Part shown: one piece after another, positions 34,011 through 43,052 of the stretch
Position numbering within the stretch: position 1 is the stretch's first letter
Layout of the letters: each line of letters starts with the position of its first letter
NCBI RefSeq assembly: GCF_000759675.1
Contig: NZ_BAWM01000004.1
Coordinates: 124,001 to 188,000, forward strand
Length of the DNA stretch: 64,000 bases
Source: Neobacillus niacini
Lineage (GTDB): Bacteria; Bacillota; Bacilli; Bacillales; Cytobacillaceae
Direction of reading: 5' to 3'
Translations under genes and position numbers: made by a program
The notes under the pieces: generated by a model
Databases searched by the model: none
Told to the model about the DNA's origin: nothing
The model's input: only the letters and a program-made list of their open reading frames with translations

Positions 34011-35114
34011 CTACTTTTGTTTTCCTTTTACTTGCTGTTTCATAAGTTTATATAGTCTTTGAGCAGAGTCGGGAACTCCTAATTTCTTTGCTTTTATTTT
34101 CATCATCTTTAAGTTTTCATCATCTAACAAAATTTTGTCTATATGCTGAATGAGACTTTTGCTGTTTAAATCTTTTTCGAGGAGTAATTCTGCTGCACCG
34201 TGATCACTTAGTGATCTAGCATTTTTTTCTTGATGATTATTTGTAACATACGGACTTGGGACGAGAATACTTGGAATTCCTAATGATGTAATCTCAGCAA
34301 GCGTCGTTGCTCCAGCTCTTGAAACAACTAAGTCAATTCCTGAAAGAACCTCAGGCATGTTATGAATAAAGGGCTTAATCACTACGTTTTTCGGATTCCC
34401 AACAAGTTCAACTTCATTTTGCACGTCATCAAAATGTACATCACCAGTAATATAAAGTACTTGATAAGGTTTTTCACCAAATTCCGAAAGCGCCTTAACA
34501 ACAGAATCATTTATAGGTCTCGCACCACGGCTGCCTCCGAAAATTAGAACTGCCGGCATGGTAGTACTTAAACCTGCTGACAGTCTTCCTCTGATTCCAT
34601 CTTTACCATTTACTTCCGAAGCTCGAGGATTTCCAGTAAACACCACTTTCTCTTTTGGAAAATAGTCCCTTGCTTCCTCGAAACAAATTGCAATCCTGTC
34701 TACGTATCTGCTTAAGAATTTGTTTGTCAGCCCAGGTACACTATTCTGCTCGTGGACAATCGTTGGGATATTTAATTTAGCAGCCGCATACACAACGGGA
34801 CCACAAACATAACCACCTGTTCCAATTACAATATCAGGTTTGAATTCTTTTAACATTTTTTTACTGTCCCTAGCACCTTTTAAAAATCTTAAAATTGTTT
34901 TGATATTATCCAAGGATAATTTTCTTTTGAATCCGGTAATATGGATGGATTTAAAAGGAATCTTTTCCCGAGGAACAATTGTACCTTCCAACCCGGTCTT
35001 TGTCCCTATGTATAAAAACTCAGCATCTTTGTTTTCTTTTTGTATTTCTCTTATGAGAGCAAGAGCTGGATAAATATGGCCTCCAGTTCCCCCGCCACTT
35101 ACAACTATTTTCAT
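34011..35114 (-). CDS. murG: Lipid II synthase MurG
   Basis: MurG transfers GlcNAc from UDP-GlcNAc to lipid I on the inner membrane face. The 367-aa GT-B glycosyltransferase has the N-terminal G loop [15 protein letters not shown], a second G loop [12 protein letters not shown] and the donor site [24 protein letters not shown]. Length is typical. The preceding spoVE terminator suggests it also has its own promoter, which I could not fix. Confidence 0.97.
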   Translation of the reverse strand: MKIVVSGGGTGGHIYPALALIREIQKENKDAEFLYIGTKTGLEGTIVPREKIPFKSIHITGFKRKLSLDNIKTILRFLKGARDSKKMLKEFKPDIVIGTGGYVCGPVVYAAAKLNIPTIVHEQNSVPGLTNKFLSRYVDRIAICFEEARDYFPKEKVVFTGNPRASEVNGKDGIRGRLSAGLSTTMPAVLIFGGSRGARPINDSVVKALSEFGEKPYQVLYITGDVHFDDVQNEVELVGNPKNVVIKPFIHNMPEVLSGIDLVVSRAGATTLAEITSLGIPSILVPSPYVTNNHQEKNARSLSDHGAAELLLEKDLNSKSLIQHIDKILLDDENLKMMKIKAKKLGVPDSAQRLYKLMKQQVKGKQK

Positions 35115-35234
35115 ATGTCCACCCCAAATTAAAAAATGCTTTAAGCTAATTTCTTATCCTATCTTACTATAAAATTAACAGAAGATAAGGATTGAAAAAA
35201 GAATGTTATCTAATTGTAAACTAACGAATGAAAT

Positions 35235-35265
35235 AAATAAAAAGACCCTGCCTCAGGAACAGGGT
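35235..35265 (-). terminator. Terminator after spoVE
   Basis: Minus strand stem ACCCTG-(bulge)-CCT/AGG-CAGGGT around 35245-35265 followed by CTTTTT, directly after the spoVE stop. Confidence 0.8.
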
Positions 35266-35268
35266 AAT

Positions 35269-36369
35269 TTAATATCTAGAATAACGGCTTATATTTAAAA
35301 GAACTCCTATTGCCATCAACATTAATGTTAGAGAAGATCCACCATAACTTAGGAACGGCAGGGTGATTCCGGTAACAGGCATTAAACCAGTGACAACACC
35401 GATATTAATCATAACCTGAATGGCGACCATTGAGATAATACCAACTGCCAGAAAGCTTCCATATAAATCCGGTGCCCCGAGGGCGATACGTATTCCCCTC
35501 CATAATAACAATGCAAATAAAAGTATGATGAAGGAGCCGCCAATAAAGCCTAATTCCTCAGACAAAATCGCAAATATAAAATCAGTTTGTGGTTCCGGCA
35601 AGTAAAAGAACTTCTGCCTGCTTTCCCCAAGTCCAAGACCAAATAGTCCACCAGGACCAATTGCATAAAGCGATTGGATAATTTGAAATCCACTCCCTAA
35701 CGGGTCCTGCCATGGGTCTAAAAATGAGGTTATTCGTTTCATCCTATAGGGTGCTGAAGCAACCAAACCCACAAAACCAGCTACGCCTATTAACCCTAAA
35801 AAAGCAAAGTGTCCTACCCTCGCGCCAGCAATAAATATCATAACCACACATGTTCCAATCATTACTGTTCCTGTACCTAAGTCTGGTTGCAGCATGATCA
35901 AAGCAAAGGCAATAAAAGCAAGACCTAATGAAGGAACCAGCCCTTGACGGAAGGAGGTTATCAACTTCTGTCTCTCAGAAAGAAACTTGGCTAAAAAGGC
36001 GATCATCGCAAGTTTCATAAACTCTGATGGCTGGATGGAAAAGGCTCCTACTCCGATCCAGCTTCGCGAGCCATTTCGAACATTTCCAACACCTGGAATG
36101 AGGACGAGTATTAGCAGCACAAAACAGGTAATCAAGATGACCTTTGACCACTCTCTCCATGTCCAATAATTAATATTCATAATAAAAAACATGGCTGCAG
36201 TCCCAACACCAGCAAAAAGCGTTTGCCTTTTTGCAAAGAAGAAAGAGTCATCAAATTTATATTCCGCCCATACCGCACTTGCACTATAAACCATAATAAG
36301 CCCTACTGCTAATAACGTAAATGTAACAATTAATAATATAAAATCAGGAGTTGTTCTCTTTGTCGGCAC
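35269..36369 (-). CDS. spoVE: SEDS glycosyltransferase SpoVE (spore cortex)
   Basis: SpoVE is the FtsW/RodA-type polymerase that works with SpoVD to build spore cortex peptidoglycan. With GTG at 36369 (GAGG 8 bases upstream) the product is 366 aa, exactly the B. subtilis length. It has ten hydrophobic helices and the SEDS signature GITLPFLSYGGSSL, plus QPDLGTGTVM and FIFAILSEELGFIGG. It sits between murD and murG as in B. subtilis. A separate vegetative ftsW is expected elsewhere. Confidence 0.94.
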   Translation of the reverse strand: MPTKRTTPDFILLIVTFTLLAVGLIMVYSASAVWAEYKFDDSFFFAKRQTLFAGVGTAAMFFIMNINYWTWREWSKVILITCFVLLILVLIPGVGNVRNGSRSWIGVGAFSIQPSEFMKLAMIAFLAKFLSERQKLITSFRQGLVPSLGLAFIAFALIMLQPDLGTGTVMIGTCVVMIFIAGARVGHFAFLGLIGVAGFVGLVASAPYRMKRITSFLDPWQDPLGSGFQIIQSLYAIGPGGLFGLGLGESRQKFFYLPEPQTDFIFAILSEELGFIGGSFIILLFALLLWRGIRIALGAPDLYGSFLAVGIISMVAIQVMINIGVVTGLMPVTGITLPFLSYGGSSLTLMLMAIGVLLNISRYSRY

Positions 36370-36433
36370 ACCTAACACCTCGAATAGCAAGTTTTAGGGC
36401 TCTCGTACTATCAGAAGTTTATAACTTCCATAG

Positions 36434-36582
36434 TTGTCCAGCTCCAGCGACTAGGAGCTCGGGGGCATAAGCGAATCCAACGAGAAGGTTACAGGACAAC
36501 CTTCCCGTCGGCTCGTCTTATTCCTGTCGCTCCTGGGAAAAAATGAACTGCTTTTTTCCTTGGACAAGTCGCTTCCGCTTTT
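36434..36582. repeat. Intergenic repeat, family 1, copy B
   Basis: Matches copy A at both ends (ttgtccagctccagcg; cgcttccgctttt), at the middle (gctcgtcttat) and at the 26-base hairpin with GGGAAAAAAT and TTTTTTCCTTG. The inner arm differs and has its own hairpin (GAAGGTT/AACCTTC). It occupies the murD-spoVE gap. Confidence 0.75.
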
Positions 36583-36599
36583 CGTTGGACAAGCCGCCC

Positions 36600-37952
36600 T
36601 TACTTAAGCTTATGCACCGCTTCGATAAAAATGTCTCCCCTGACTTCAAAAGTTTTAAATTGATCCCAGCTTGCACATGCAGGAGATAACAAAATAACGT
36701 CGCCTGGCTCTGAATATCGAAAAGCTACAGGCACGGCCTTTTCAACATTATCGACAGTGTTAATTTGTTTTATTCCTGCTTCTAATCCGACCCGCTCAAT
36801 TTTAGCTGAAGTTTGACCAAAGGTAATTAACGCTTTAACATTTTTCAAATATGGCAGTAATTCATCAAATTCATTTCCACGATCGAGTCCTCCAGCCAAA
36901 AGAATAATTGGCGTTTTAAAAGCTTGTAAAGCATTAATCGTTGCTAAAATATTTGTTGCTTTTGAGTCGTTATAAAACTTTCTTCCAGCAATTTCTGTAA
37001 CGTACTGAAGGCGGTGTTTAACCCCAGTAAACGTTCTAAGAACAGTATGAATCGCTTCATTCCTTACACCGGTTAACTTTGCTGCAGCCATTGCTGATAA
37101 GATATTTTCAAGATTATGGACTCCAGGCAGGGCGATTTCATCCACAATTATTACTTTCTCTCCATTAAAACAAATCCAACCATCACTAATATAAGCACCT
37201 TCATTAAGGACACGCTTTGTTGAAAATGGAATTGTAGCAGCTTGAGATTGAGCTGCAATTTCCCGCACTTCTTGCTGATCTGCATTATATATAAAGTAAT
37301 CTGCTTCAGTTTGATTTTTAGTTATATTGGCTTTTGCTTTATAGTACTCTTCCCTATTTCCATGATAATCCAAATGAGCATCATAAAGATTTGTAATTAT
37401 TGCTATCTTTGGATTAAAGGTCTCTATCCCCATTAATTGAAAAGAGGATAATTCAATAACAATATTATTTTCTGCTGTCGCTTCCTCTGCCACACCAGAC
37501 GCTACCGTTCCAATATTACCGGCAATTAAAGGATTCTTCTTGCCTTCATTCAACATTTCAAAAATTAGTGTTGTCGTGGTGGTCTTTCCATTTGTCCCCG
37601 TGATCCCTATGAAAGGTGCTTCAGATATTTGGTAAGCAAGCTCCACCTCTGTTAATACAGGGATTCCTTTCTCAATAGCCCCCTCAATGATTGGGTTTTG
37701 GTAAGGTATGCCGGGATTTTTAACGATGAGTTCGAAGCCTTCATCAAGTAGTTCAACAGGGTGTTCACCACAGATGACTTTAATACCCTGCTCTAACAAC
37801 CCTTGCGCTTCAGGATTTTCTGATAATAGCTTTTTATCATTTACTGTCACGAATGCACCAAGCTTATGTAAAAGCGCAGCAGCTGTTACCCCGCTTTTTG
37901 CTAAACCAAGGACAAGAATTTTTTTATGAAGATACGTATTTACCTGCTTCAA
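36600..37952 (-). CDS. murD: UDP-MurNAc-L-Ala:D-Glu ligase MurD
   Basis: MurD adds D-glutamate to UDP-MurNAc-L-Ala. The 450-aa three-domain Mur ligase has N-terminal nucleotide fold [15 protein letters not shown] loop [23 protein letters not shown] and the C-domain motifs [15 protein letters not shown] and [11 protein letters not shown]. It uses TTG at 37952, directly after the mraY stop, with GAGGTG 9 bases upstream, so translation is tightly coupled. Confidence 0.96.
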   Translation of the reverse strand: MKQVNTYLHKKILVLGLAKSGVTAAALLHKLGAFVTVNDKKLLSENPEAQGLLEQGIKVICGEHPVELLDEGFELIVKNPGIPYQNPIIEGAIEKGIPVLTEVELAYQISEAPFIGITGTNGKTTTTTLIFEMLNEGKKNPLIAGNIGTVASGVAEEATAENNIVIELSSFQLMGIETFNPKIAIITNLYDAHLDYHGNREEYYKAKANITKNQTEADYFIYNADQQEVREIAAQSQAATIPFSTKRVLNEGAYISDGWICFNGEKVIIVDEIALPGVHNLENILSAMAAAKLTGVRNEAIHTVLRTFTGVKHRLQYVTEIAGRKFYNDSKATNILATINALQAFKTPIILLAGGLDRGNEFDELLPYLKNVKALITFGQTSAKIERVGLEAGIKQINTVDNVEKAVPVAFRYSEPGDVILLSPACASWDQFKTFEVRGDIFIEAVHKLK

Positions 37953-38927
37953 TTATAACCACACCTCAATATAGATACCTAGTATCGCTAATATTAATCC
38001 AACACTCCAAAAAGTTACAACAACCTTCCATTCCGACCATCCAATCAGCTCATAATGGTGATGGAGTGGACTCATTCGAAATATTCTTTTACCTGTTGTT
38101 TTAAAAGAAATCACCTGTAGAATTACCGATAATGTCTCAATTACAAATACTCCACCGATAATGACTAATAGTAATTCTAACTTGGTTAGAATGGCGATGG
38201 TTGCAATCGCACCACCAAGTGCTAGTGAACCTGTATCACCCATAAACACCTTTGCAGGATGGGCATTAAAAACTAAGAAACCTAAGACTGCCCCTGCTAC
38301 AGCAACTGAAAAGATAGCCACTTCCATTTGGGATTGATTCCAGGCTAGGACAGCATATGCCCCAAATGCAATCGCAGCTGTGCCTGATAGTAATCCGTCC
38401 AATCCATCTGTCAAATTGACTGCATTTGAGAACCCTACCAGCCAAAAAACAATGAAAAACACAAAAAACCAGCCTAGTTCAATGGAATAATTACTTCCAG
38501 GAACGGTGATTTCCGTGGGAAACCCATTTTGTTTATAAACAAGATAAAAAATAACGGAAATAATAATTTGCCCTAACAGCTTTTGTCTAGAGGTTAATCC
38601 TAGATTACGCTTTAGTGCGACTTTAATAAAATCATCCAAAAATCCAAGTAATCCAAAACCAAAAGTCACAAGAATTAGTAAGTAAGTTTTAACAGTTGGT
38701 TCAGAAAACTTACCTGTCATGACAAGAGTGGTAATAATAATTGAAAATAATATCATAATTCCACCCATCGTTGGTGTACCTGTTTTTACTTGATGGGATT
38801 TGGGACCTTCCTCCCGAATGCTTTGTCCAAATTTCAACCTTCTTAAGAAGGGAATAAAAATTGGAGACAGCAGCACTGTAATAAGAAATCCCATTAAAAT
38901 TGTGAAAAAAATAACTTGCTCCAGCAT
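37953..38927 (-). CDS. mraY: Phospho-MurNAc-pentapeptide transferase MraY
   Basis: MraY attaches phospho-MurNAc-pentapeptide to undecaprenyl phosphate, making lipid I. At 324 aa with about ten membrane helices it has the catalytic Asp-rich [32 protein letters not shown] and the basic loop [10 protein letters not shown]. It is co-transcribed with murD and preceded by the small Mur-N-domain gene 1 base away. Confidence 0.97.
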   Translation of the reverse strand: MLEQVIFFTILMGFLITVLLSPIFIPFLRRLKFGQSIREEGPKSHQVKTGTPTMGGIMILFSIIITTLVMTGKFSEPTVKTYLLILVTFGFGLLGFLDDFIKVALKRNLGLTSRQKLLGQIIISVIFYLVYKQNGFPTEITVPGSNYSIELGWFFVFFIVFWLVGFSNAVNLTDGLDGLLSGTAAIAFGAYAVLAWNQSQMEVAIFSVAVAGAVLGFLVFNAHPAKVFMGDTGSLALGGAIATIAILTKLELLLVIIGGVFVIETLSVILQVISFKTTGKRIFRMSPLHHHYELIGWSEWKVVVTFWSVGLILAILGIYIEVWL

Positions 38928-38928
38928 T

Positions 38929-39384
38929 TTATCCCCTCCTCTCTAAATTATTATCCGGATTTTTCATAGATATCTTTTCCAGCATTACAGCTATATCATA
39001 TGTTTCTTTATTTTCTTTGAGAAGTTTTTTATTAAAAAATACAAATTTAGTCATATTCATTTTCTCTTCTTTATCTCCGTCTATTTTTTCAATGTAAAAT
39101 CGTAAAAGATCTCTAACACTCTCAATTGGGTTATCAGTAAAAAAGAGTGGAAAGTGATTGGGTGTATATTTGGGCACCTGTTTCTTTTTATCCCAAATGG
39201 CGGCAATGGCTCCGTTGGCAATTGCCTCTAATAGTTCCCCAGAATCATCGTTTAACGGTATAAATAGCCCTTTTGTCTGCACGAAATCGGCATTGTCAGT
39301 TACCGTAACATATAAATGATTCACTTCTTTTATACCCTTTATATCAGAGAATAACTTTACTAAATCATTAAACGCTAAATACAT
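38929..39384 (-). CDS. Orphan MurF-N-domain-like protein between murE and mraY
   Basis: A 151-aa protein with no catalytic Mur-ligase domains. Residues 30-105 ([46 protein letters not shown]) follow the pattern of the MurE/MurF N-terminal UDP-precursor-binding domain; LFIPL, NGA.AA.WD and the V.D...A. segment resemble MurF most. The ATP loop GTNGKTT and central domain are absent. The last 45 residues are charged and unrecognised. It is packed between murE (2 bases) and mraY (1 base), so it is surely co-expressed. B. subtilis has no gene here. It could be a relic of a dcw-located murF or a dedicated regulator. Confidence 0.7.
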   Translation of the reverse strand: MYLAFNDLVKLFSDIKGIKEVNHLYVTVTDNADFVQTKGLFIPLNDDSGELLEAIANGAIAAIWDKKKQVPKYTPNHFPLFFTDNPIESVRDLLRFYIEKIDGDKEEKMNMTKFVFFNKKLLKENKETYDIAVMLEKISMKNPDNNLERRG

Positions 39385-39386
39385 TT

Positions 39387-40847
39387 CTAACTCCCCTCGA
39401 TAGCTTCCCGAGCAACCTGTCGGTCATCAAAATCAAAAATATTACTGCCAATGATCTGGTATGTTTCGTGACCTTTACCTGCAATTAAGATTACATCACC
39501 TGCAGTTGCCTGGTTAATTGCCGTTACAATGGCTTCTTTTCTATCAGGAATTGTGATGTAGCTTTTTCCAAGGACACCATCTTCCATATCTCTTAATATT
39601 GCTAAAGGGTCTTCACTCCTTGGGTTATCCGAGGTAAATATCGGATTTGTAGCATAACGACAGGCAATCTCTGCCATTAATGGTCTCTTCGTTTTATCTC
39701 GGTCTCCACCGCAGCCCACTATTACAAAGACTTTCTTATTAGCAAAACTTTGTATTGTTTTCAATACATTTTCTAAACTATCTGGTGTGTGGGCATAATC
39801 AACAATTACGGTAAATTTTTGATCTGCATTTACTAGCTCAAATCTACCGTCTACTCCTTTAACACTCTCGATCGAATCGATAATATTTTGCATTGGAATC
39901 CCTGAAACAAACGCAGTTGCGATACTAGCTAAAACATTATAAACACTAAACTTCCCAATTAATTGTATGTTAATGGAATAACTCATCTCTTGTATTACTA
40001 TTTCAAAGGTAGTCCCCGCAGAAGTCATATGAATATTTCTTGCATGGAAATCTGCCTCATTATCAATTCCATATGTTATTACATGAGCTGCAGTCGATTT
40101 TCGATACATTACAGAAGCTGAATCATCTGAATTTAGGATAGCAAATTTCGGTTTATTAGCGTCAAATGTGTTTCCTAGTTGTGAAAATAATAGGCTCTTA
40201 GCATGCATATAGTCATCCATTGTTTTATGGTAATCTAAATGATCTTGGGTGAGGTTAGTAAATACGGCTATATCGTAATCACAACCATGGACTCTACCCA
40301 TATGTAAGGCATGCGATGAAACCTCCATAATTGCTGTATCCACACCTGCATCTAGCATTTGTTGGAAACCTTTTTGGAGGACAAGACTTTCTGGTGTTGT
40401 ATTTTTAGTTTCAATCTTCTGACCACCGATTTTTGTATACATTGTTCCGATTAAGCCTGTAGTACGATTTACATCAGAAAATATTTTTTCAATTAAATGA
40501 CTGGTGGTTGTCTTTCCATTTGTCCCTGTTATTCCGATTAAATGCAGTTTTTTTGTTGGATGTTGATAAAAAGCATCAGCGAGTACTGCCATCGCTCGAG
40601 TTGTATCATTAACGATTATAACGGGTACTGAAAGCGGCAGTGCACGCTCAGCAAGTACTGCGACAGCACCATTTTTCACCGCTTCTTCTGCAAAATCATG
40701 CCCATCAACCGTATATCCTTTAATACAAATAAATAAGCTGCCCTTTTGCACCTTTCGATTGTCGTTTTCAATCGAAGTGATTTCTGGATTAGTCCCTTGA
40801 TAAGGAACGAGGAGGTGCAAATGTTGAAGTAAATCCTGTAGTTTCAT
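39387..40847 (-). CDS. murE: UDP-MurNAc-tripeptide synthetase MurE (meso-DAP type)
   Basis: MurE adds meso-diaminopimelate to UDP-MurNAc-L-Ala-D-Glu. The 486-aa ligase has the N-domain [18 protein letters not shown] loop [15 protein letters not shown], and the DNPR motif ([10 protein letters not shown]) that marks meso-DAP rather than lysine specificity. [14 protein letters not shown] and AGKGHETYQ are also present. The start is ATG at 40847 after GAGAGG. The frame to 40910 has no RBS. Confidence 0.96.
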   Translation of the reverse strand: MKLQDLLQHLHLLVPYQGTNPEITSIENDNRKVQKGSLFICIKGYTVDGHDFAEEAVKNGAVAVLAERALPLSVPVIIVNDTTRAMAVLADAFYQHPTKKLHLIGITGTNGKTTTSHLIEKIFSDVNRTTGLIGTMYTKIGGQKIETKNTTPESLVLQKGFQQMLDAGVDTAIMEVSSHALHMGRVHGCDYDIAVFTNLTQDHLDYHKTMDDYMHAKSLLFSQLGNTFDANKPKFAILNSDDSASVMYRKSTAAHVITYGIDNEADFHARNIHMTSAGTTFEIVIQEMSYSINIQLIGKFSVYNVLASIATAFVSGIPMQNIIDSIESVKGVDGRFELVNADQKFTVIVDYAHTPDSLENVLKTIQSFANKKVFVIVGCGGDRDKTKRPLMAEIACRYATNPIFTSDNPRSEDPLAILRDMEDGVLGKSYITIPDRKEAIVTAINQATAGDVILIAGKGHETYQIIGSNIFDFDDRQVAREAIEGS

Positions 40848-40982
40848 ATACTCAAATCCTCTCTTGCCTTTTGCGAAATTACCATTTTTTACACAAAAAA
40901 ATTCTCTCATAAAAGATTCACCTTATTTTACAGCAAAACAATATAGAATGCCATTTATCCTTGAGATTACCATTTCATTTTT

Positions 40983-41020
40983 TCAAAAAAACAGGCGGCG
41001 GAAAACATTCCGACCGCCTG
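40983..41020 (-). terminator. Terminator between spoVD and murE
   Basis: Minus strand CAGGCGG/CCGCCTG (41014-41020 with 40992-40998), 15-base loop, T7. It would limit sporulation-specific spoVD transcripts from entering murE. Confidence 0.85.
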
Positions 41021-41043
41021 ACTCAATGAGTTATTACTCATTA

Positions 41044-42963
41044 TTATTCATCTTTACCAAAATAAAGTCTAATAGTTGAACCTTCTTTTACTTTTGAACC
41101 GGCTTCAGGGGACTGTCTTACAACAACATCACCTTCACCACTAGCATCAATTTTAAGATTAAGCAGTTGTTCTGTGATCTCTAACTTTGTTAAACCGGTT
41201 AAGTCGGGAAGTGTAATCAATGGCCTATCAGGCCATTTTATTTCTTTTTCAATTTGATCTTTTCGAGGTTCTACCCCCATTGCCATAAGACCATCCTTCA
41301 TAATACTGCCGACGATTGGAGCAGTAACGGTTCCCCCGAAAATAAGTCCACCTTTCGGATTATCAACAGCCACATAAACAACGATTTGAGGATCATCTGC
41401 AGGAGCAAAGCCCATAAATGAAACGATAAAGTTATTTTCCAAATATCTTCCGTTTTGAGCTTTTTGAGCCGTTCCTGTTTTACCGCCAATCCGATAGGAA
41501 TCAACAAATGCCCTGAATCCTGTACCTTGGGCAACTACACTTTCTAGTGCATGACGAACTTCTTTGGATGTCTCTTCGGAAATAACTTTCCGTTTCTTGA
41601 CTGGAGTATTTCTCATGACCACTTCTTTCGTTACAGGGTCAATTAACTCTTGTGCTATATATGGCTTATATAGAATCCCGCCATTAACTGCTGCCGCAAC
41701 CGCTGCAACCTGTTGAATTGGGGTCACTGATACCCCTTGACCAAATGCAGTGGTCGCTAATTCAACTGGACCCACTCGATTTAAATTAAACAAAATCCCT
41801 GAGCCTTCTCCAGCTAAATCTATCCCTGTTTTCTGCCCAAAGCCAAAATCTTTAATATATTTAAACAAAGTGTCTTTACCTAATCTCTGCCCTAATTCCA
41901 CAAAACCAGGGTTACATGAATTTTGAACAACCTCAAGGAATGTTTGGCTTCCATGCCCCCCTCTTTTCCAGCATTTCAGCCTTGCTCCGGCAACTTCTAC
42001 GGAACCTGGATCATGGAAATGTTCCTTTTCTAAATCAACCTTGCCTTCCTCTAAAGCTGCTGCAAGTGTGATGATTTTAAAGGTCGAACCAGGCTCATAG
42101 CTTGACCACACAGGCAGGTTTCTGTTGTACACCTCTTGTGGAACGTTTTGAAAATTAGCTGGATCAAAGGTAGGACGGCTCGACATACCTAAAATTTTCC
42201 CATTATTCGGATCCATTGCAATCGCTATGATTCCATCTGGATTATATGTTGCTTCCGCAATATCTAGCTCTCTCTCAATTATCGTTTGAATTTTTGTATC
42301 AATTGTAAGCTTTAAATCAAGTCCATCTACGGGCTGCTCATAATCGTCAGCCATGTCATTCATTCTTTCACCTTTAGCATTGGCGTAAAACTTAACAGAG
42401 CCTCTTTCACCACTTAGCTCTTTATCGTAGTAAAGTTCTAATCCCATTAGCCCCTGGTTGTCCACCCCAGAAAATCCTAGAACATGAGAAAGATAACTTC
42501 CGAATGGATAATGCCTTTTTGAATCTTCTCCTATATATACCCCTTCAAGCCCTAAAGCTCTGATTTCTTTTGCTTTTTCATGAGAAATCTTTCTTCCTTC
42601 TTTTATTCTAACAATGGATTCACCCTGGGTAATTTGGCGATAAGCATTTTCTTTTGGGATATTTAATACTGCTGCAAGTTTCTCCGATGTTCCAGCAGGG
42701 TCCTTGACCTGTCTTGGTACCACATATACAGTTGGAGCACTGACATTAGTTGCTAATGGTACACCATTTCGGTCTATAATCTCGCCGCGCTCTGGTTCAA
42801 AAGGAATATTCCTGCTCCATGATCCCTTAGCTTGACTAGTCAACATATCACCTAGAACAAACTGCACATAACCAAGTCGGACATCAATGATAAAAAAGAT
42901 TAGAATTCCTACGAACATTGCAATCATTAACCTTTTACGGACTGTTACATTTGAAACACGCAT
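41044..42963 (-). CDS. spoVD: Sporulation-specific class B penicillin-binding protein SpoVD
   Basis: SpoVD is the transpeptidase partner of SpoVE for spore cortex synthesis. At 639 aa it has one N-terminal membrane helix (about 11-32), a PBP dimerisation domain, and a transpeptidase domain with Ser293 in PGSTFKI, the SxN motif NSCNP and GGKTGTAQ. A single C-terminal PASTA domain follows (LITLPDLTGLTKLEITEQLL). One PASTA rather than two, together with position after pbpB, separates it from the division PBP. The 5' region has an unusual hairpin (42965-43000). Confidence 0.96.
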   Translation of the reverse strand: MRVSNVTVRKRLMIAMFVGILIFFIIDVRLGYVQFVLGDMLTSQAKGSWSRNIPFEPERGEIIDRNGVPLATNVSAPTVYVVPRQVKDPAGTSEKLAAVLNIPKENAYRQITQGESIVRIKEGRKISHEKAKEIRALGLEGVYIGEDSKRHYPFGSYLSHVLGFSGVDNQGLMGLELYYDKELSGERGSVKFYANAKGERMNDMADDYEQPVDGLDLKLTIDTKIQTIIERELDIAEATYNPDGIIAIAMDPNNGKILGMSSRPTFDPANFQNVPQEVYNRNLPVWSSYEPGSTFKIITLAAALEEGKVDLEKEHFHDPGSVEVAGARLKCWKRGGHGSQTFLEVVQNSCNPGFVELGQRLGKDTLFKYIKDFGFGQKTGIDLAGEGSGILFNLNRVGPVELATTAFGQGVSVTPIQQVAAVAAAVNGGILYKPYIAQELIDPVTKEVVMRNTPVKKRKVISEETSKEVRHALESVVAQGTGFRAFVDSYRIGGKTGTAQKAQNGRYLENNFIVSFMGFAPADDPQIVVYVAVDNPKGGLIFGGTVTAPIVGSIMKDGLMAMGVEPRKDQIEKEIKWPDRPLITLPDLTGLTKLEITEQLLNLKIDASGEGDVVVRQSPEAGSKVKEGSTIRLYFGKDE

Positions 42964-42964
42964 A

Positions 42965-43026
42965 AAATGAACGAGCCTCCTTTATCCTACTCGTTCATTT
43001 ATATGCTTGTACTAATTTGAATAGAA
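42965..43026 (-). promoter_or_regulatory. Hairpin enclosing the spoVD ribosome binding site, with candidate sigma-E promoter
   Basis: Minus strand: an 11-bp perfect inverted repeat AAATGAACGAG/CTCGTTCATTT (42990-43000 with 42965-42975) leaves a 14-base loop containing AAAGGAGG, and its 3' arm ends one base before ATG. Just upstream TTCTATT (43020-43026), 14 bases and CATATAAA (42998-43005) resemble a sigma-E promoter. Initiation would fall near 42991, at the downstream edge of the 5' arm. Confidence 0.55.
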
Positions 43027-43052
43027 CGATTACTAATACTGTTCTATCGCTA

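Noticed and set aside
35269..36369. Reading the SEDS gene as vegetative FtsW
   Set aside because: Length of exactly 366 aa, sequence pattern and position between murD and murG match SpoVE.
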